DNA from: Roseibium limicola
Lineage (GTDB): Bacteria > Pseudomonadota > Alphaproteobacteria > Rhizobiales > Stappiaceae
Assembly: GCF_017313085.1 (NCBI RefSeq)
Contig: NZ_JAFLNF010000011.1
Coordinates: 1-60,512 of the forward strand
Length of the DNA stretch: 60,512 nt
Reading direction: 5' to 3'
Positions 41,727-50,799 of this stretch are shown here, one piece after another (the first letter of the stretch is position 1; every line of letters starts with the position of its first letter). Below the pieces are notes generated by a model. That model saw only the letters and a list, made by a program, of their open reading frames with translations. It was not told the DNA's origin and made no database searches. Position numbers and translations under genes: made by a program.

Positions 41727-42869
41727 TCACTTCACCGACCCGGCCAGAAGGCCCCGCACCAGATAGCGCTGCAGGGCGAAGAACACCCCAAGCGGCACCG
41801 CAATGGAGACAAAGGCGGAGGCTGTCAGAATTTCCCAGTTGCCGCCGCGCGATCCGAGCAGTTCACGCAGGCGCCCTGTCATCACCAGCTGCTCCTCGTT
41901 GTTGCCGAGGAACACGGTCGCCACCAGCAGGTCATTCCACGTCCAGAGAAACTGGAAGATCGCGAAGGAGGCAAGTGCGGGAAACGACAGTGGCAGCACG
42001 ATCTTGACGAAGATCTCGAAGTCGGACGCCCCGTCGACCTTGGCGCTCTCGATGATTTCTTTCGGCAAGCTCTTGATGTAATTGCGCAAAAGATAGATCG
42101 CCAGAGGCAGCCCAAACCCTGTATGCGCCAGCCAGATGCCGATATAGCTCTTGCCGATGCCGATGTCCGTGTAGAGCCGTAGCAGCGGGATCAGCGACAT
42201 TTGCAGGGGCACGACGATCAGCCCGACCACCATTGCCACAAGAAATGTCCGGCCGGGAAAGCGCATCCAGGCCAGCGCATAACCGGCGAAGGCGGCAATC
42301 AGGATCGGGATCACCGTCGCCGGGATCGTCACCGTCATGGTGTTGAGAAAGGATTTTCCAATGCCTTCCGACCAAAGCACCGTACGGTAATTGTCGAGGG
42401 TAAAAAGCGGTGGTTCCAGCACCGTGAAGAACAGCCGCTGCCCTCGCTTCCCGGTCATTTCCACATCCGACTCGATGCGGTAGTCACCGCTTTCCTGAAC
42501 ACTGATGCGCTCGCCGTCCTTTGTGGTGACCACCTCGCCCGCCTCGTAAGCGCCGGGCTCGCGACTGGAAATGCCGAAGGCACTGATGTCACCGGCACCG
42601 CCCTCATCGAAGACATTGCCGGCAATCACATAGACGCTGCCTTCAAGCACCTGCGCGCCGTCGTCGTTCGGCGCCGGCACCCGCACCATCACGTTGCGCT
42701 CCGTCGAGGTCAGCGATGTCCACCAACCCGACACCGAGAGCTGGTCCTTGTCGCGAAACGACGACACCAGCAGCCCGAAGGTCGGTAAGGTCCAGAGGAT
42801 CACCAGCAGGGCAACCGACAGGTGAACTGCCCAGATCAGGGCAGGTTTGCGTCCGGCAATTCCATCCAT
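41727..42869 (-). CDS. aglG: alpha-glucoside ABC transporter permease AglG
   Basis: 380-residue permease, about 100 residues longer than usual CUT1 permeases. A periplasmic insertion lies between helix 1 and helix 2 (residues ~45-150), which is characteristic of AglG. The EAA loop is LPKEIIESAKVDGASDFEIFVKIVLPLSFP near residue 285. It is 10 bases from aglF. With AglF it forms the channel for trehalose, maltose, sucrose and similar sugars. Confidence 0.92.
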   Translation of the reverse strand: MDGIAGRKPALIWAVHLSVALLVILWTLPTFGLLVSSFRDKDQLSVSGWWTSLTSTERNVMVRVPAPNDDGAQVLEGSVYVIAGNVFDEGGAGDISAFGISSREPGAYEAGEVVTTKDGERISVQESGDYRIESDVEMTGKRGQRLFFTVLEPPLFTLDNYRTVLWSEGIGKSFLNTMTVTIPATVIPILIAAFAGYALAWMRFPGRTFLVAMVVGLIVVPLQMSLIPLLRLYTDIGIGKSYIGIWLAHTGFGLPLAIYLLRNYIKSLPKEIIESAKVDGASDFEIFVKIVLPLSFPALASFAIFQFLWTWNDLLVATVFLGNNEEQLVMTGRLRELLGSRGGNWEILTASAFVSIAVPLGVFFALQRYLVRGLLAGSVK

Positions 42870-42879
42870 GCTTCTGTCC

Positions 42880-43869
42880 TCAGCCGTCTTTCTGCGCTTC
42901 GCGAATGTTCCAGATCATGATCGGCACGACGAGCGCCATGATCACCAGGGCAATGGTCGCCGAGCGACCGAAATCCAGGCCACGGAACATCCAGTCGAAC
43001 ATGAAGTTGGCCAGCACCTGTGTGCCCCATTGGCCGTTGGTCATCGCCAGAACGATGTCGAAGACCTTCAGAACCAGAATGGTGATGGTGGTCCACACCA
43101 CGGCAATGGTCCCCCAGATCTGCGGCACCTTGATCTTCATGAAGATCTGAAACGGATTGGCGCCATCCAGAACCGCAGCCTCTACGGTCTCCTCCGGGAT
43201 GCCGCGCAGGGCCGCCGACAGGATCACCATGGCAAAGCCGGTCTGGATCCAGATCAGGATGATCATCAGGAAGAAGTTGTTCCAGAACGGCAGCGCGATC
43301 CAGGCCTGCGGCTCACCGCCGAAAAACACGACGATGGCATTCAGCAGGCCAATCTGCTCCACATCGGCAGCGCGCACGTCATAAATGAACTTCCAGATCA
43401 CCGAGGCGCCAACAAACGAAATCGCCATCGGCATGAAAATCAGCGATTTGGCGATATTGCCCCAGGAAATGCGGTCAGTCAGCGCCGCTGCGATCAGCCC
43501 GAAAAATGTGGAGGCCGAAGGCACCACCACAAGCCACAGCAGATTGTTGAAGATGCTTTCGCGAAAGCCAGCATCGGCAAACAGCCAGCGGTAATTGTCC
43601 AGCCCGACATACACATCGCCGGAACGACCGTGAAAGGAAAGATAGATGGAATTGAAAACGGGATAAACCAGATAGGCCGAGAGAATAATCACGGCCGGCC
43701 CGAGAAACAGCCACGGGCGGATCATGTTGGCCCGTCGTATATTGTCGGCAGCGTTGCGGCTGCGTGGCGGCAAGGCAAGGTCCAAAAGGCGATTGCTGCC
43801 CCAGAAATACAGGACACATGCACCGACGCCCAGGGCCATGGAGCCGAAGGCGAGCAGCAACTGTTCCAT
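42880..43869 (-). CDS. aglF: alpha-glucoside ABC transporter permease AglF
   Basis: 329-residue permease with an extra N-terminal helix (residues 5-25), then six core helices. The EAA loop is IPEETVEAAVLDGANPFQIFMKIKVPQIWG near residue 225. Family pattern NMIRPWLFLGPAVIILSAYLVYPV begins the core. It is 136 bases after aglE, separated by a hairpin. Confidence 0.92.
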   Translation of the reverse strand: MEQLLLAFGSMALGVGACVLYFWGSNRLLDLALPPRSRNAADNIRRANMIRPWLFLGPAVIILSAYLVYPVFNSIYLSFHGRSGDVYVGLDNYRWLFADAGFRESIFNNLLWLVVVPSASTFFGLIAAALTDRISWGNIAKSLIFMPMAISFVGASVIWKFIYDVRAADVEQIGLLNAIVVFFGGEPQAWIALPFWNNFFLMIILIWIQTGFAMVILSAALRGIPEETVEAAVLDGANPFQIFMKIKVPQIWGTIAVVWTTITILVLKVFDIVLAMTNGQWGTQVLANFMFDWMFRGLDFGRSATIALVIMALVVPIMIWNIREAQKDG

Positions 43870-43950
43870 CAGTTCCTCCCCATGCCGGACTGCAGATCCA
43901 GTCCGGCTTATATGGCAGAGAGCTTCTGTCGGCGCTCTGCTTGGTTCAAG

Positions 43951-43974
43951 ACGCGCCGGATCTCTCCGGCGCGT
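43951..43974 (-). terminator. hairpin between aglE and aglF
   Basis: A 10-bp perfect stem (43951-43960 with 43965-43974) and a 4-base loop, with no long T run. It probably stabilises the aglE transcript or attenuates expression of the permease genes. Confidence 0.6.
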
Positions 43975-44005
43975 TCACCTGGGCCACGTGCACTTTTATT
44001 GAGTG

Positions 44006-45364
44006 TTATTTAATGGCGTCCCAGGCTGTCTGAATGTCGTTTCCGACCTCTTCCGCCGGCTTGCCACCGACATAGTCGACCATGCCGGTCCAGAAGGCAC
44101 CGGCGCCGATAGCACCCGGCATCAGGTCAGATCCATCGAACCGGAAGGTCGTTGCGCTCAGCAGGATTTCGCCAAGTCCTTTCAGGGTGTCATCGGCATA
44201 GGCGTCCGTGTTGACGCCCTTGTGCGGTGTCAGGAAGCCGGATTGAGCCATCCAGACTTCGTGCGCAATCGGGGTCTTGAGGAAATCGATCAGCGCACGG
44301 GCTTCCGGGCTGTCATTGGTGATGGCGAACACTGTGCCAGCTCCCAGCACCGGCTGGCCGAGATCCTTGCCTTCATAGGCCGGGAAGTAGAAAAAGTCCG
44401 CATCGACGCCCATCTCCGTGCCTTCCGGAAAGAAGGACGGAATGAACGACGCCTGACGGTGCATGTAGCAGGCTGGCGGCGAGGCGAAGAGACCCTTCGG
44501 GCTGTCGCGGAAGTCGGTTGCGGCAATCGCGTTCGGCGTGTCGACGAAATCCGGATTGTTGGCGAACCAGCCGAATTCCTCGATGGCTTCGACCACCTTC
44601 GGGTCGTTGAACTTCAGCTCGTTGGAAACCCATGCGTCATAGTCTTCCGGCGTCTGGGTGCGCAGCATCATGTCTTCAACCCAGTCGGTGCCCGGCCAGC
44701 CGGTGGCCCCGCCAGAGCCCAGACCGATGCACCACGGCGTGCCGCCATCGGCAACGATCTGCTCGGTCAGCGCCTTCAGCTCTTCCATGGTTTCCGGCAC
44801 TTCGTATCCGGCGTCCTCAAACGTGTCGGGAACGAACCAGACGAGAGACTTCACATCCGCCTTGTAGAAGAAGCCGTACAGCTCTCCCTTGCCGTCCTTG
44901 CCGGCAAACGTGCCGAGGTCCACCCAGGACTGACCGGCGGCGTAATTGTCTTTCACCCAGGCGGCGGTTTCCTCACCCAGCGGGCTCAAAAAGCCCTTGG
45001 CTGCCAGATCTCTGGCCAGACCCGGCTGCGGGAAGACGGCAACATTCGGTGCCGACCCAGCCTGCGTATCAATAACAATCTGCTGCTCAAAGCTGTCGGA
45101 GCCGGAGTATTTGACATCGATGCCGGTGGCCTCTTCGAAATAGGCCAGCGTGTTTTCCACCAGGTCCTTGTCCGGCCCGAGCCACGGCCCAAACAGGGTC
45201 ACGGATTTACCGCTGAGGTCGGTCTTCTGCAACTCTTCGTAGCTGGCCCAGTTGAAGCGCGGATCTTCGCCCGGCTTGAACAGCAGCTCGGCATGGGCAG
45301 CTGACGCAGCCAGACCGCTCGACAGGGCCAGAGCGGCAGCGCCGCTCATAAGAAATCGGATCAT
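44006..45364 (-). CDS. aglE: alpha-glucoside-binding periplasmic protein AglE
   Basis: 452-residue binding protein with a signal peptide ending at SAAHA (about residue 25). The mature N terminus ELLFKPGEDPRFNWASYEEL is characteristic of AglE, and CIGLGSGGATGWPGTDWVED near 235 lines the sugar site in this family. A strong GGGAGG site selects the ATG at 45364; the frame continues upstream without support. It is the first structural gene of the agl operon and is divergent from aglR. Confidence 0.93.
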   Translation of the reverse strand: MIRFLMSGAAALALSSGLAASAAHAELLFKPGEDPRFNWASYEELQKTDLSGKSVTLFGPWLGPDKDLVENTLAYFEEATGIDVKYSGSDSFEQQIVIDTQAGSAPNVAVFPQPGLARDLAAKGFLSPLGEETAAWVKDNYAAGQSWVDLGTFAGKDGKGELYGFFYKADVKSLVWFVPDTFEDAGYEVPETMEELKALTEQIVADGGTPWCIGLGSGGATGWPGTDWVEDMMLRTQTPEDYDAWVSNELKFNDPKVVEAIEEFGWFANNPDFVDTPNAIAATDFRDSPKGLFASPPACYMHRQASFIPSFFPEGTEMGVDADFFYFPAYEGKDLGQPVLGAGTVFAITNDSPEARALIDFLKTPIAHEVWMAQSGFLTPHKGVNTDAYADDTLKGLGEILLSATTFRFDGSDLMPGAIGAGAFWTGMVDYVGGKPAEEVGNDIQTAWDAIK

Positions 45365-45463
45365 CCAAGTACCTCCCAGTAACTCATTTCCGGTCTTCCC
45401 ACAGCCAGGCTGCGGCAAATCGATTTGATAGAAGGTCTGCGCTCTTCCCTCGCAGGATCCTCC

Positions 45464-45475
45464 CAAACCGCTTTG
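45464..45475. promoter_or_regulatory. candidate AglR operator
   Basis: CAAA-N4-TTTG with a central CG pair lies in the aglE/aglR intergenic region. It resembles LacI-family half-sites but is not a perfect palindrome. Confidence 0.45.
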
Positions 45476-45602
45476 AATTACAACCAAGAGTGTCGCTGAC
45501 TGCGGAACTTGTCAAGATGAACCATGCCAAAGTAAGCTTGCGGAAAAATACCAAGAAACAGCTGGCGATTTGCGCCAAAGCGACTTGAACCCGGAGTCCC
45601 TC

Positions 45603-46631
45603 GTGAATCTGAAGCAGCTTTCTGAAGCTCTTTCCCTCTCGCAAACCACGGTCAGCAGGGCTCTCAACGGATATCCGGAAGTCAGTGCCGAAACCCGCAA
45701 ACGCGTGGTGGAGATGGCGCGCAAGATCGGCTACGCCCCCAACAGCCAGGCGCGCAAGCTCGCCACCGGCCGGGCCATGGCGATTGGTCATGTCATTCCG
45801 GTGTCTCAGCACGAGATGATGAACCCCGTGTTCATGGAGTTCATCGCCGGCGCAGGCGAAGCCTATTCACGCCTCGGCTACGACATGGTCCTGAAGGTCG
45901 TGCCTGATGCCCAGGTCGAAGGCGCTTACCGCGAGCTTGCATCTCTGAAGAAGGCCGATGCAGTCATAGTCCATGGACCGCGCATCCACGACACCCGTCA
46001 CGAGATCCTCGACACTCTCGGCGTGCCGTTTCTCATCCATGGCCGCATTCCCGGTCAGGAGGAAGCCCGGTCGTGGATCGACATGAACAACGCCCACGCC
46101 TTCGAGCGGGCAACAGACCTGCTGCTGGATCTCGGCCATCGCCGCATTGCGCTGCTCAACGGGCTGGAAGACATGGACTTCGCCGCCCGCCGTCGGCGCG
46201 GCTTTGAAAAGGCCCTGACAAATCGCGGCCTCAGCACAGATCCGGCATTGATGCGCCAGGCGGACATGACCGAACCCTATGGGGCGGAAAGCGCGCTGGA
46301 CATGCTGGACGGCGCCAACCCGCCAACGGCGTTTCTGGTCTCCAGCATGATTTCAGCTCTGGGCGTTGCCCGCGTCATTTCGCAAAAGGGATTGCAGATC
46401 GGACGGGATGTTTCCGTCATCACCCATGATGATGCCCTCTCCTTCCTGCCCAATGGTGGTGATGATCCGATCTTCACTTGCACTCGCTCTTCCGTGCGCT
46501 ATGCCGGGCAGCGCGCCGCCGAATTGCTGATCGAGCAGATTTTGCCCAACCCTGACGTCCCCGTGCATGAGTATCTGGAGGCCGAGCTGATCATCGGTCA
46601 GTCGACCGGCCCTTGCCACGCGACCGCCTGA
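45603..46631 (+). CDS. aglR: LacI-family regulator AglR
   Basis: 342-residue LacI-type repressor. The HTH is at residues 1-50 (NLKQLSEALSLSQTTVSRALNGYPEV, with the hinge ARKIGYAPNSQARKLATG), then the sugar-binding domain with GHRRIALLNG near residue 180. I chose the GTG at 45603, with GGAG six bases upstream; a TTG at 45570 would add 11 residues. The position divergent from aglE matches agl loci, so it probably represses aglEFGK in the absence of alpha-glucosides. Confidence 0.88.
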   Translation: MNLKQLSEALSLSQTTVSRALNGYPEVSAETRKRVVEMARKIGYAPNSQARKLATGRAMAIGHVIPVSQHEMMNPVFMEFIAGAGEAYSRLGYDMVLKVVPDAQVEGAYRELASLKKADAVIVHGPRIHDTRHEILDTLGVPFLIHGRIPGQEEARSWIDMNNAHAFERATDLLLDLGHRRIALLNGLEDMDFAARRRRGFEKALTNRGLSTDPALMRQADMTEPYGAESALDMLDGANPPTAFLVSSMISALGVARVISQKGLQIGRDVSVITHDDALSFLPNGGDDPIFTCTRSSVRYAGQRAAELLIEQILPNPDVPVHEYLEAELIIGQSTGPCHATA

Positions 46632-46659
46632 TCAACCCTGCCGAAGTCAGGAAAAGATT

Positions 46660-47916
46660 TCAGTCATCGGCGCCGAATTGGCTTTCAACCGCCTTGCGCA
46701 GCGAGGTCACGAAGTCTTCTTGCAGGCGTGTTGGCTGCCAGTTGTTGCGGGTGGTCATGCCGATGGGGCGAGCAGACCCTTTCAGCGGCACGGGAAGCAC
46801 CTTCAACAGTCCGGCTTCAAGCTCTAGCACGATCTGCCGAGGCGAGATGATCGTCAAATAATCCGTATCCATCAAAATCCCGCGAAGAGCTACGAGAGAT
46901 CCGGTTTCGATGCAGCCACGTGTATCGCGCGGCAAGGCCCCCGACTGCACAAGCCGCTCGAAGAGATCCCGCGTTGGCGTGCCGGGCCGGGGCAGAACCC
47001 AGGCATACTGCTGTAGCGTCTCCAGCGAAATTTCCGGCAGGGACGTCAACGGGTGGCCATTGCGCACGACAATGGACAACTGATCTTCAAACAGCACCTC
47101 CTGCTCCAGCCCCGGATGGGTGAACCCCTCGCGCAGCGCGCCCAACAGCACGTCGATGCCGCCGCTTTCCAGTGAATGGATCAGGTCTTCATAGGTGCCG
47201 TCGAGAATGCCGATGGTGGCTTCCGGATAGCCCTTGGACACGGCAACCACCGCTTCCGGCACCAGCCAGGAGCGCACCAGCGGCAAGGTGCCAATGACCA
47301 CCCGGCCATCATAGGCGCCTTCATACTCGCGGATTTCTTCAAAGGTGCTGTCCAGCTCCTTGAGGATCAAATTGGCGGTGCGGGCGATGGCCTCGCCACC
47401 ATCGGTCAAATGCATGCCCTTGACGCCACCAACAAAAAGCTTGCTGCCCAGAATGCCTTCCAGCTCTCTTGCAGCCCGCTGCACGTTGGGTTCGGTCTGT
47501 CCAAGAGACCGGGCGGCCGCTGAAAAGCTGCCCATCCGACCAACAGCCGACACGGCTCGCACGTGCGAAATCGTCAGGTGATTTTCCAGAGCGATCTCGC
47601 GCTCCAGCCGCGCACCGCGCAGCCGCCGCAGACTGCTTTGGCTGTAGTTCTTGATCAGCCCCAGAACGCGCTCGGTCCGGCGCACGACAAGCAGTCCGCG
47701 CTCGGTGGCAAACACCCCGTTGCCGCGGCGTTGAAGCAGCTTGCCGCCGAACTGGGAGTTCAGTCGTGTGATCGCCTGGCTGGCTGCAGGTTGGGAAATC
47801 AGAATGGTTTCAGCAGCAGCTGTCAGAGACCCAAGCCTGTGGGCCGCTTCCAACAGCCGCAGATGCCGCAGGTTCGGATAGGTCACGGATGCTTGACGGG
47901 GGGTGGTTGCCGTCAT
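46660..47916 (-). CDS. LysR-type regulator with two HTH domains
   Basis: 418-residue protein, about 110 residues longer than usual LysR regulators. The first HTH is at about 12-75 (YPNLRHLRLLEAAHRLGSLTAAA, ISQPAASQAITRL). A second, complete HTH lies at about 105-170 (ISHVRAVSAVGRMGSFSAAAR, TEPNVQRAARELE). The substrate-binding domain follows (GRVVIGTLPLVRSWLVPEAV near 200). The ATG at 47916 has GGGGGA upstream; one at 47952 is possible. It ends the ring-cleavage cluster on the same strand, so it probably controls it with the pathway substrate or an intermediate as inducer. Confidence 0.88.
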   Translation of the reverse strand: MTATTPRQASVTYPNLRHLRLLEAAHRLGSLTAAAETILISQPAASQAITRLNSQFGGKLLQRRGNGVFATERGLLVVRRTERVLGLIKNYSQSSLRRLRGARLEREIALENHLTISHVRAVSAVGRMGSFSAAARSLGQTEPNVQRAARELEGILGSKLFVGGVKGMHLTDGGEAIARTANLILKELDSTFEEIREYEGAYDGRVVIGTLPLVRSWLVPEAVVAVSKGYPEATIGILDGTYEDLIHSLESGGIDVLLGALREGFTHPGLEQEVLFEDQLSIVVRNGHPLTSLPEISLETLQQYAWVLPRPGTPTRDLFERLVQSGALPRDTRGCIETGSLVALRGILMDTDYLTIISPRQIVLELEAGLLKVLPVPLKGSARPIGMTTRNNWQPTRLQEDFVTSLRKAVESQFGADD

Positions 47917-47958
47917 GCCTTGTCCCCCAGGGTCATCGGATGAAACCATCATGTCGCC

Positions 47959-48840
47959 TTATGCGCCCTGTTGTTCCGGCCAGTATAACCGCATCGGGTT
48001 GTCGACCAGCAGCTTTTGTTGCAACTCCGGCGTGGGCGCGATGAAGGCAATCCGGTCAACCAGCAAGCCATCATCCGGCACGTGGCTTTTCATGTTGGGA
48101 TGCGGCCAGTCGGTGCCCCACAGAACCCGGTCGGGATAAGCCTCGATCAGCGACCGGGCGAAAGGCACCACGTCGTCATACGGTGGTCCAGATAGTGAAA
48201 GGCGCTCGGGACAACCGACCTTGACCCAGAACTTCGGATCTTCCATCAGCTCATGAAACATGCGGAACGAGGTGCCATCGACACCCGCAGCCACATCAGG
48301 CCGACCCATGTGGTCGATCACCACGGTCACCGGCAACGTCTTGAGAAATGGGATCAGCTCTTCCAGATCCGGAGCTTCGAAATAGACGATCACATGCCAG
48401 CCGAGTTTCCTGATCCGTTCAGCCATTCGCAGGAAGCCATCCTTGGGGCCCGGATCCACCAGCCGCTTGACGAAGTTGAACCGAACGCCACGCACCCCGG
48501 CGGCGTCCATCACGGCCAGCTCTTCATCGGAGATATTCAGATCCACGACGGCAATGCCGCGCGTGTTTTCCGGATCGGCCTTCAGCGCATCGATCAGCGC
48601 TGCATTGTCCTTGCCATGACAGCTCGCCTGAACAATCACGCTGCGCTGAAACCCGAGGTGCTTGCGCAAGGCAAACAGGTTTTCCTTCGGCGCATCGACC
48701 GGCGTGTACTTGCGCTCCGGCGCATAGGGGAAGACATCCCCCGGCCCGAAGACGTGGCAATGCGCATCCACCGCTCCGACTGGTGGCCGGTAGTCCGGGG
48801 TCTTCGGATCAGGATGCCAGGTTTGCGGGTCGATTTTCAT
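47959..48840 (-). CDS. ligI: 2-pyrone-4,6-dicarboxylate lactonase LigI
   Basis: 293-residue amidohydrolase closely resembling Sphingobium LigI, which opens 2-pyrone-4,6-dicarboxylate to 4-oxalomesaconate. Visible signatures are VGAVDAHCHVFGPGDVFPY near residue 22, VIVQASCHGKDNAALIDAL near 67, GVRGVRFNFVKRLVD near 115, VVIDHMGRPDV near 172 and LWGTDWPHPNM near 240 (catalytic Asp). Its start lies 32 bases inside the end of the TRAP permease gene. It defines the lower pathway of this cluster. Confidence 0.95.
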   Translation of the reverse strand: MKIDPQTWHPDPKTPDYRPPVGAVDAHCHVFGPGDVFPYAPERKYTPVDAPKENLFALRKHLGFQRSVIVQASCHGKDNAALIDALKADPENTRGIAVVDLNISDEELAVMDAAGVRGVRFNFVKRLVDPGPKDGFLRMAERIRKLGWHVIVYFEAPDLEELIPFLKTLPVTVVIDHMGRPDVAAGVDGTSFRMFHELMEDPKFWVKVGCPERLSLSGPPYDDVVPFARSLIEAYPDRVLWGTDWPHPNMKSHVPDDGLLVDRIAFIAPTPELQQKLLVDNPMRLYWPEQQGA

Positions 48841-50740
48841 AGGTACTCCGAAGACGCCAGATCGTGAAGAGAAGAAGAACAGTCGCAGCCGCCTGCGCGC
48901 CGAGGCTGACCGCCGTCAACTGGTCAACGACAAGAGACAGCGTGCAGAGCCCGGCGATGACGGCGAACACGCCACGTTCGGTAAGGGTCAAGGCCCGGCC
49001 GAGCCACCCGGTCATCGCCGTTCCGGCTGCAAACACTCCAAGGAAGGCCGCATAGGTGGCCAGCGTGATACCGGCGGGAGAACCGATCAGCAACAACTCC
49101 GGCGCATAAACAAACAGGAACGGCGCGACGACCTTGACGAAGCCCAGACGCATCGCCTCGACAGCCGTCTCGTTGGGGTCGGACCCGGCAATCGATGCTC
49201 CGGCATAGGCCGCCAGCGCCACCGGCGGTGTGATGGCCGACAGCAGGCCGTAGTAGAAGATGAACATATGGGCCGCGATCACCGGCAGGCCGAAGCTTTC
49301 CAGCGCCGGTGCGATCAGGATCGCCAGCAGCAGATAGGCCGCCGATGTCGGCATGCCGAGCCCGAGAATGAACGAGGCGATCATGGTCAGTATCAGCACC
49401 AGGAACAGGCTGCTGCCGCCCATATCGAGGATCATCGCGGAGACCTTCAGCGCCATGCCCGTCAGGGTCAGAACCCCGATCAGCATTCCGGCGACGGCAA
49501 CGGCTGCAATCACTGGCATGACATTGCGCACCGTCTCAACCAGCACTTCAACCAGCTTGGCCGGGGTCAGGCGGGTGTCCTTGCTGATGAAAGAGATCAG
49601 CACGCCGCTGATCAGGCAGAGAACCGCAGCTTTGGCCGGCGTGTAGCCGTAAACAAGAAAACCGATCAGCGCGATCAGCGGCAGCAGCATATATCCGCGC
49701 TTGAAGATAACCTCGCGCAGAGCGGGAATATCCGCCCCGTCGGACCGAGCCAGATTGAACTTGCCCGCTTCCAGACGCACACCGACAAGCAATGCAAAGA
49801 CATAAAGCAGTGCCGGAATGAGCGCTGCAGCCGCGATGGTCGCATAAGGCGTCTGAGTGATTTCCGCCATCAGGAAGGCAGCAGCCCCCATCACCGGCGG
49901 CATGATCTGACCGGCAGACGACGCAGCAGCCTCGATTGCCGCCGCCACCTTGGGCCGATAGCCGGTGCGCTTCATCAGGGGAATCGTAAAGGTGCCGGTT
50001 GTCACCACTCCGGCGACAGCAGAACCGTTGATGGACGAGAACATGGTGGAGGAAACAACGGCCGTCAGCGCCGGACCACCCTGGATACGCCCCGTCATGG
50101 CGTGGGCCAGATCAACGAACACCTGTCCCAGCCCGGTCTTCAGCAACATCGCGCCGAGCAGGGAGAACAGCAGGATGTATTGCGCGGCAACGCCCATCGG
50201 CAGACCGAACAGCCCCTCCGTCCGCAGGAAGAGATTGGACGTCACCCGGTAGATCGAATACCCGGCATGGCCATAGGTGCCTGGAATGAAGTTCCCCCAG
50301 AAGGCATAAGCCAGAGCGAAGGTCCCCAGACCGACCATGACCCAACCGATGGAGAACCGCGCCAGGACCAGTGCCGCAACGACAGACACAACAAACAGCG
50401 CCACATGAGTGGTGCTTGCGATTCCGCCCGAAAAGACGATGTCCATATAATTTGTATAAAGATAAGGACCGGGCACCAGAACGGCGGCGGCCAGAAGATA
50501 GAGCAGCGTTCGCGCCCAGACGGCCTTGCGATTGGCTGCAATGATCAGCAGGCCGGCAGATGTCATCATCGAGAAGAACAGCGAGCGCAAGAGAAGCGCG
50601 GTCAAGCTGCCCGTCCAGGCTGAATGAATGACAAGCGCAGCAACGGCAGCCGACAACACCACGAGAACGACGCACGCAATCCGGTGCTCGATCCGACCGA
50701 GGTTCTTGTCAGGGAGAATTTCGAAAAACGACGACACCAT
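48809..50740 (-). CDS. TRAP transporter fused permease (TAXI type)
   Basis: 643-residue inner-membrane protein with the small and large TRAP permease subunits fused. An N-terminal four-helix part (about 20-130) precedes the large DctM-like part. Motifs include MFSSINGSAVAGVVTTGTFTIPLMKRTGY near residue 232, EAAASSAGQIMPPVMGAAAFLMAE near 265 and GLGMPTSAAYLL near 460. It works with the TAXI binding protein encoded just upstream, importing a carboxylate with sodium or protons. The likely cargo is the aromatic acid or dicarboxylate degraded by this cluster. Confidence 0.93.
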   Translation of the reverse strand: MVSSFFEILPDKNLGRIEHRIACVVLVVLSAAVAALVIHSAWTGSLTALLLRSLFFSMMTSAGLLIIAANRKAVWARTLLYLLAAAVLVPGPYLYTNYMDIVFSGGIASTTHVALFVVSVVAALVLARFSIGWVMVGLGTFALAYAFWGNFIPGTYGHAGYSIYRVTSNLFLRTEGLFGLPMGVAAQYILLFSLLGAMLLKTGLGQVFVDLAHAMTGRIQGGPALTAVVSSTMFSSINGSAVAGVVTTGTFTIPLMKRTGYRPKVAAAIEAAASSAGQIMPPVMGAAAFLMAEITQTPYATIAAAALIPALLYVFALLVGVRLEAGKFNLARSDGADIPALREVIFKRGYMLLPLIALIGFLVYGYTPAKAAVLCLISGVLISFISKDTRLTPAKLVEVLVETVRNVMPVIAAVAVAGMLIGVLTLTGMALKVSAMILDMGGSSLFLVLILTMIASFILGLGMPTSAAYLLLAILIAPALESFGLPVIAAHMFIFYYGLLSAITPPVALAAYAGASIAGSDPNETAVEAMRLGFVKVVAPFLFVYAPELLLIGSPAGITLATYAAFLGVFAAGTAMTGWLGRALTLTERGVFAVIAGLCTLSLVVDQLTAVSLGAQAAATVLLLFTIWRLRSTYENRPANLAS

Positions 50741-50799
50741 TTCAGTCCTTGCCCTTTGGAATGGAGCCGCAAGGCGGCTCCATTCTGCGCATTTGGAGC

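Noticed and set aside
41727..42869. Extra ~100 residues in AglG taken as a domain fusion
   Set aside because: The periplasmic insertion is normal for AglG and not a recent fusion.
42847..45304. Two long plus-strand frames opposite aglF and aglE
   Set aside because: They are antisense to strongly supported transporter genes, and their composition is that of shadow frames.
49268..50623. 451-residue plus-strand frame opposite the TRAP permease gene
   Set aside because: It is a reverse reading of a membrane protein, very rich in Arg/Gln/His, with no start signals.
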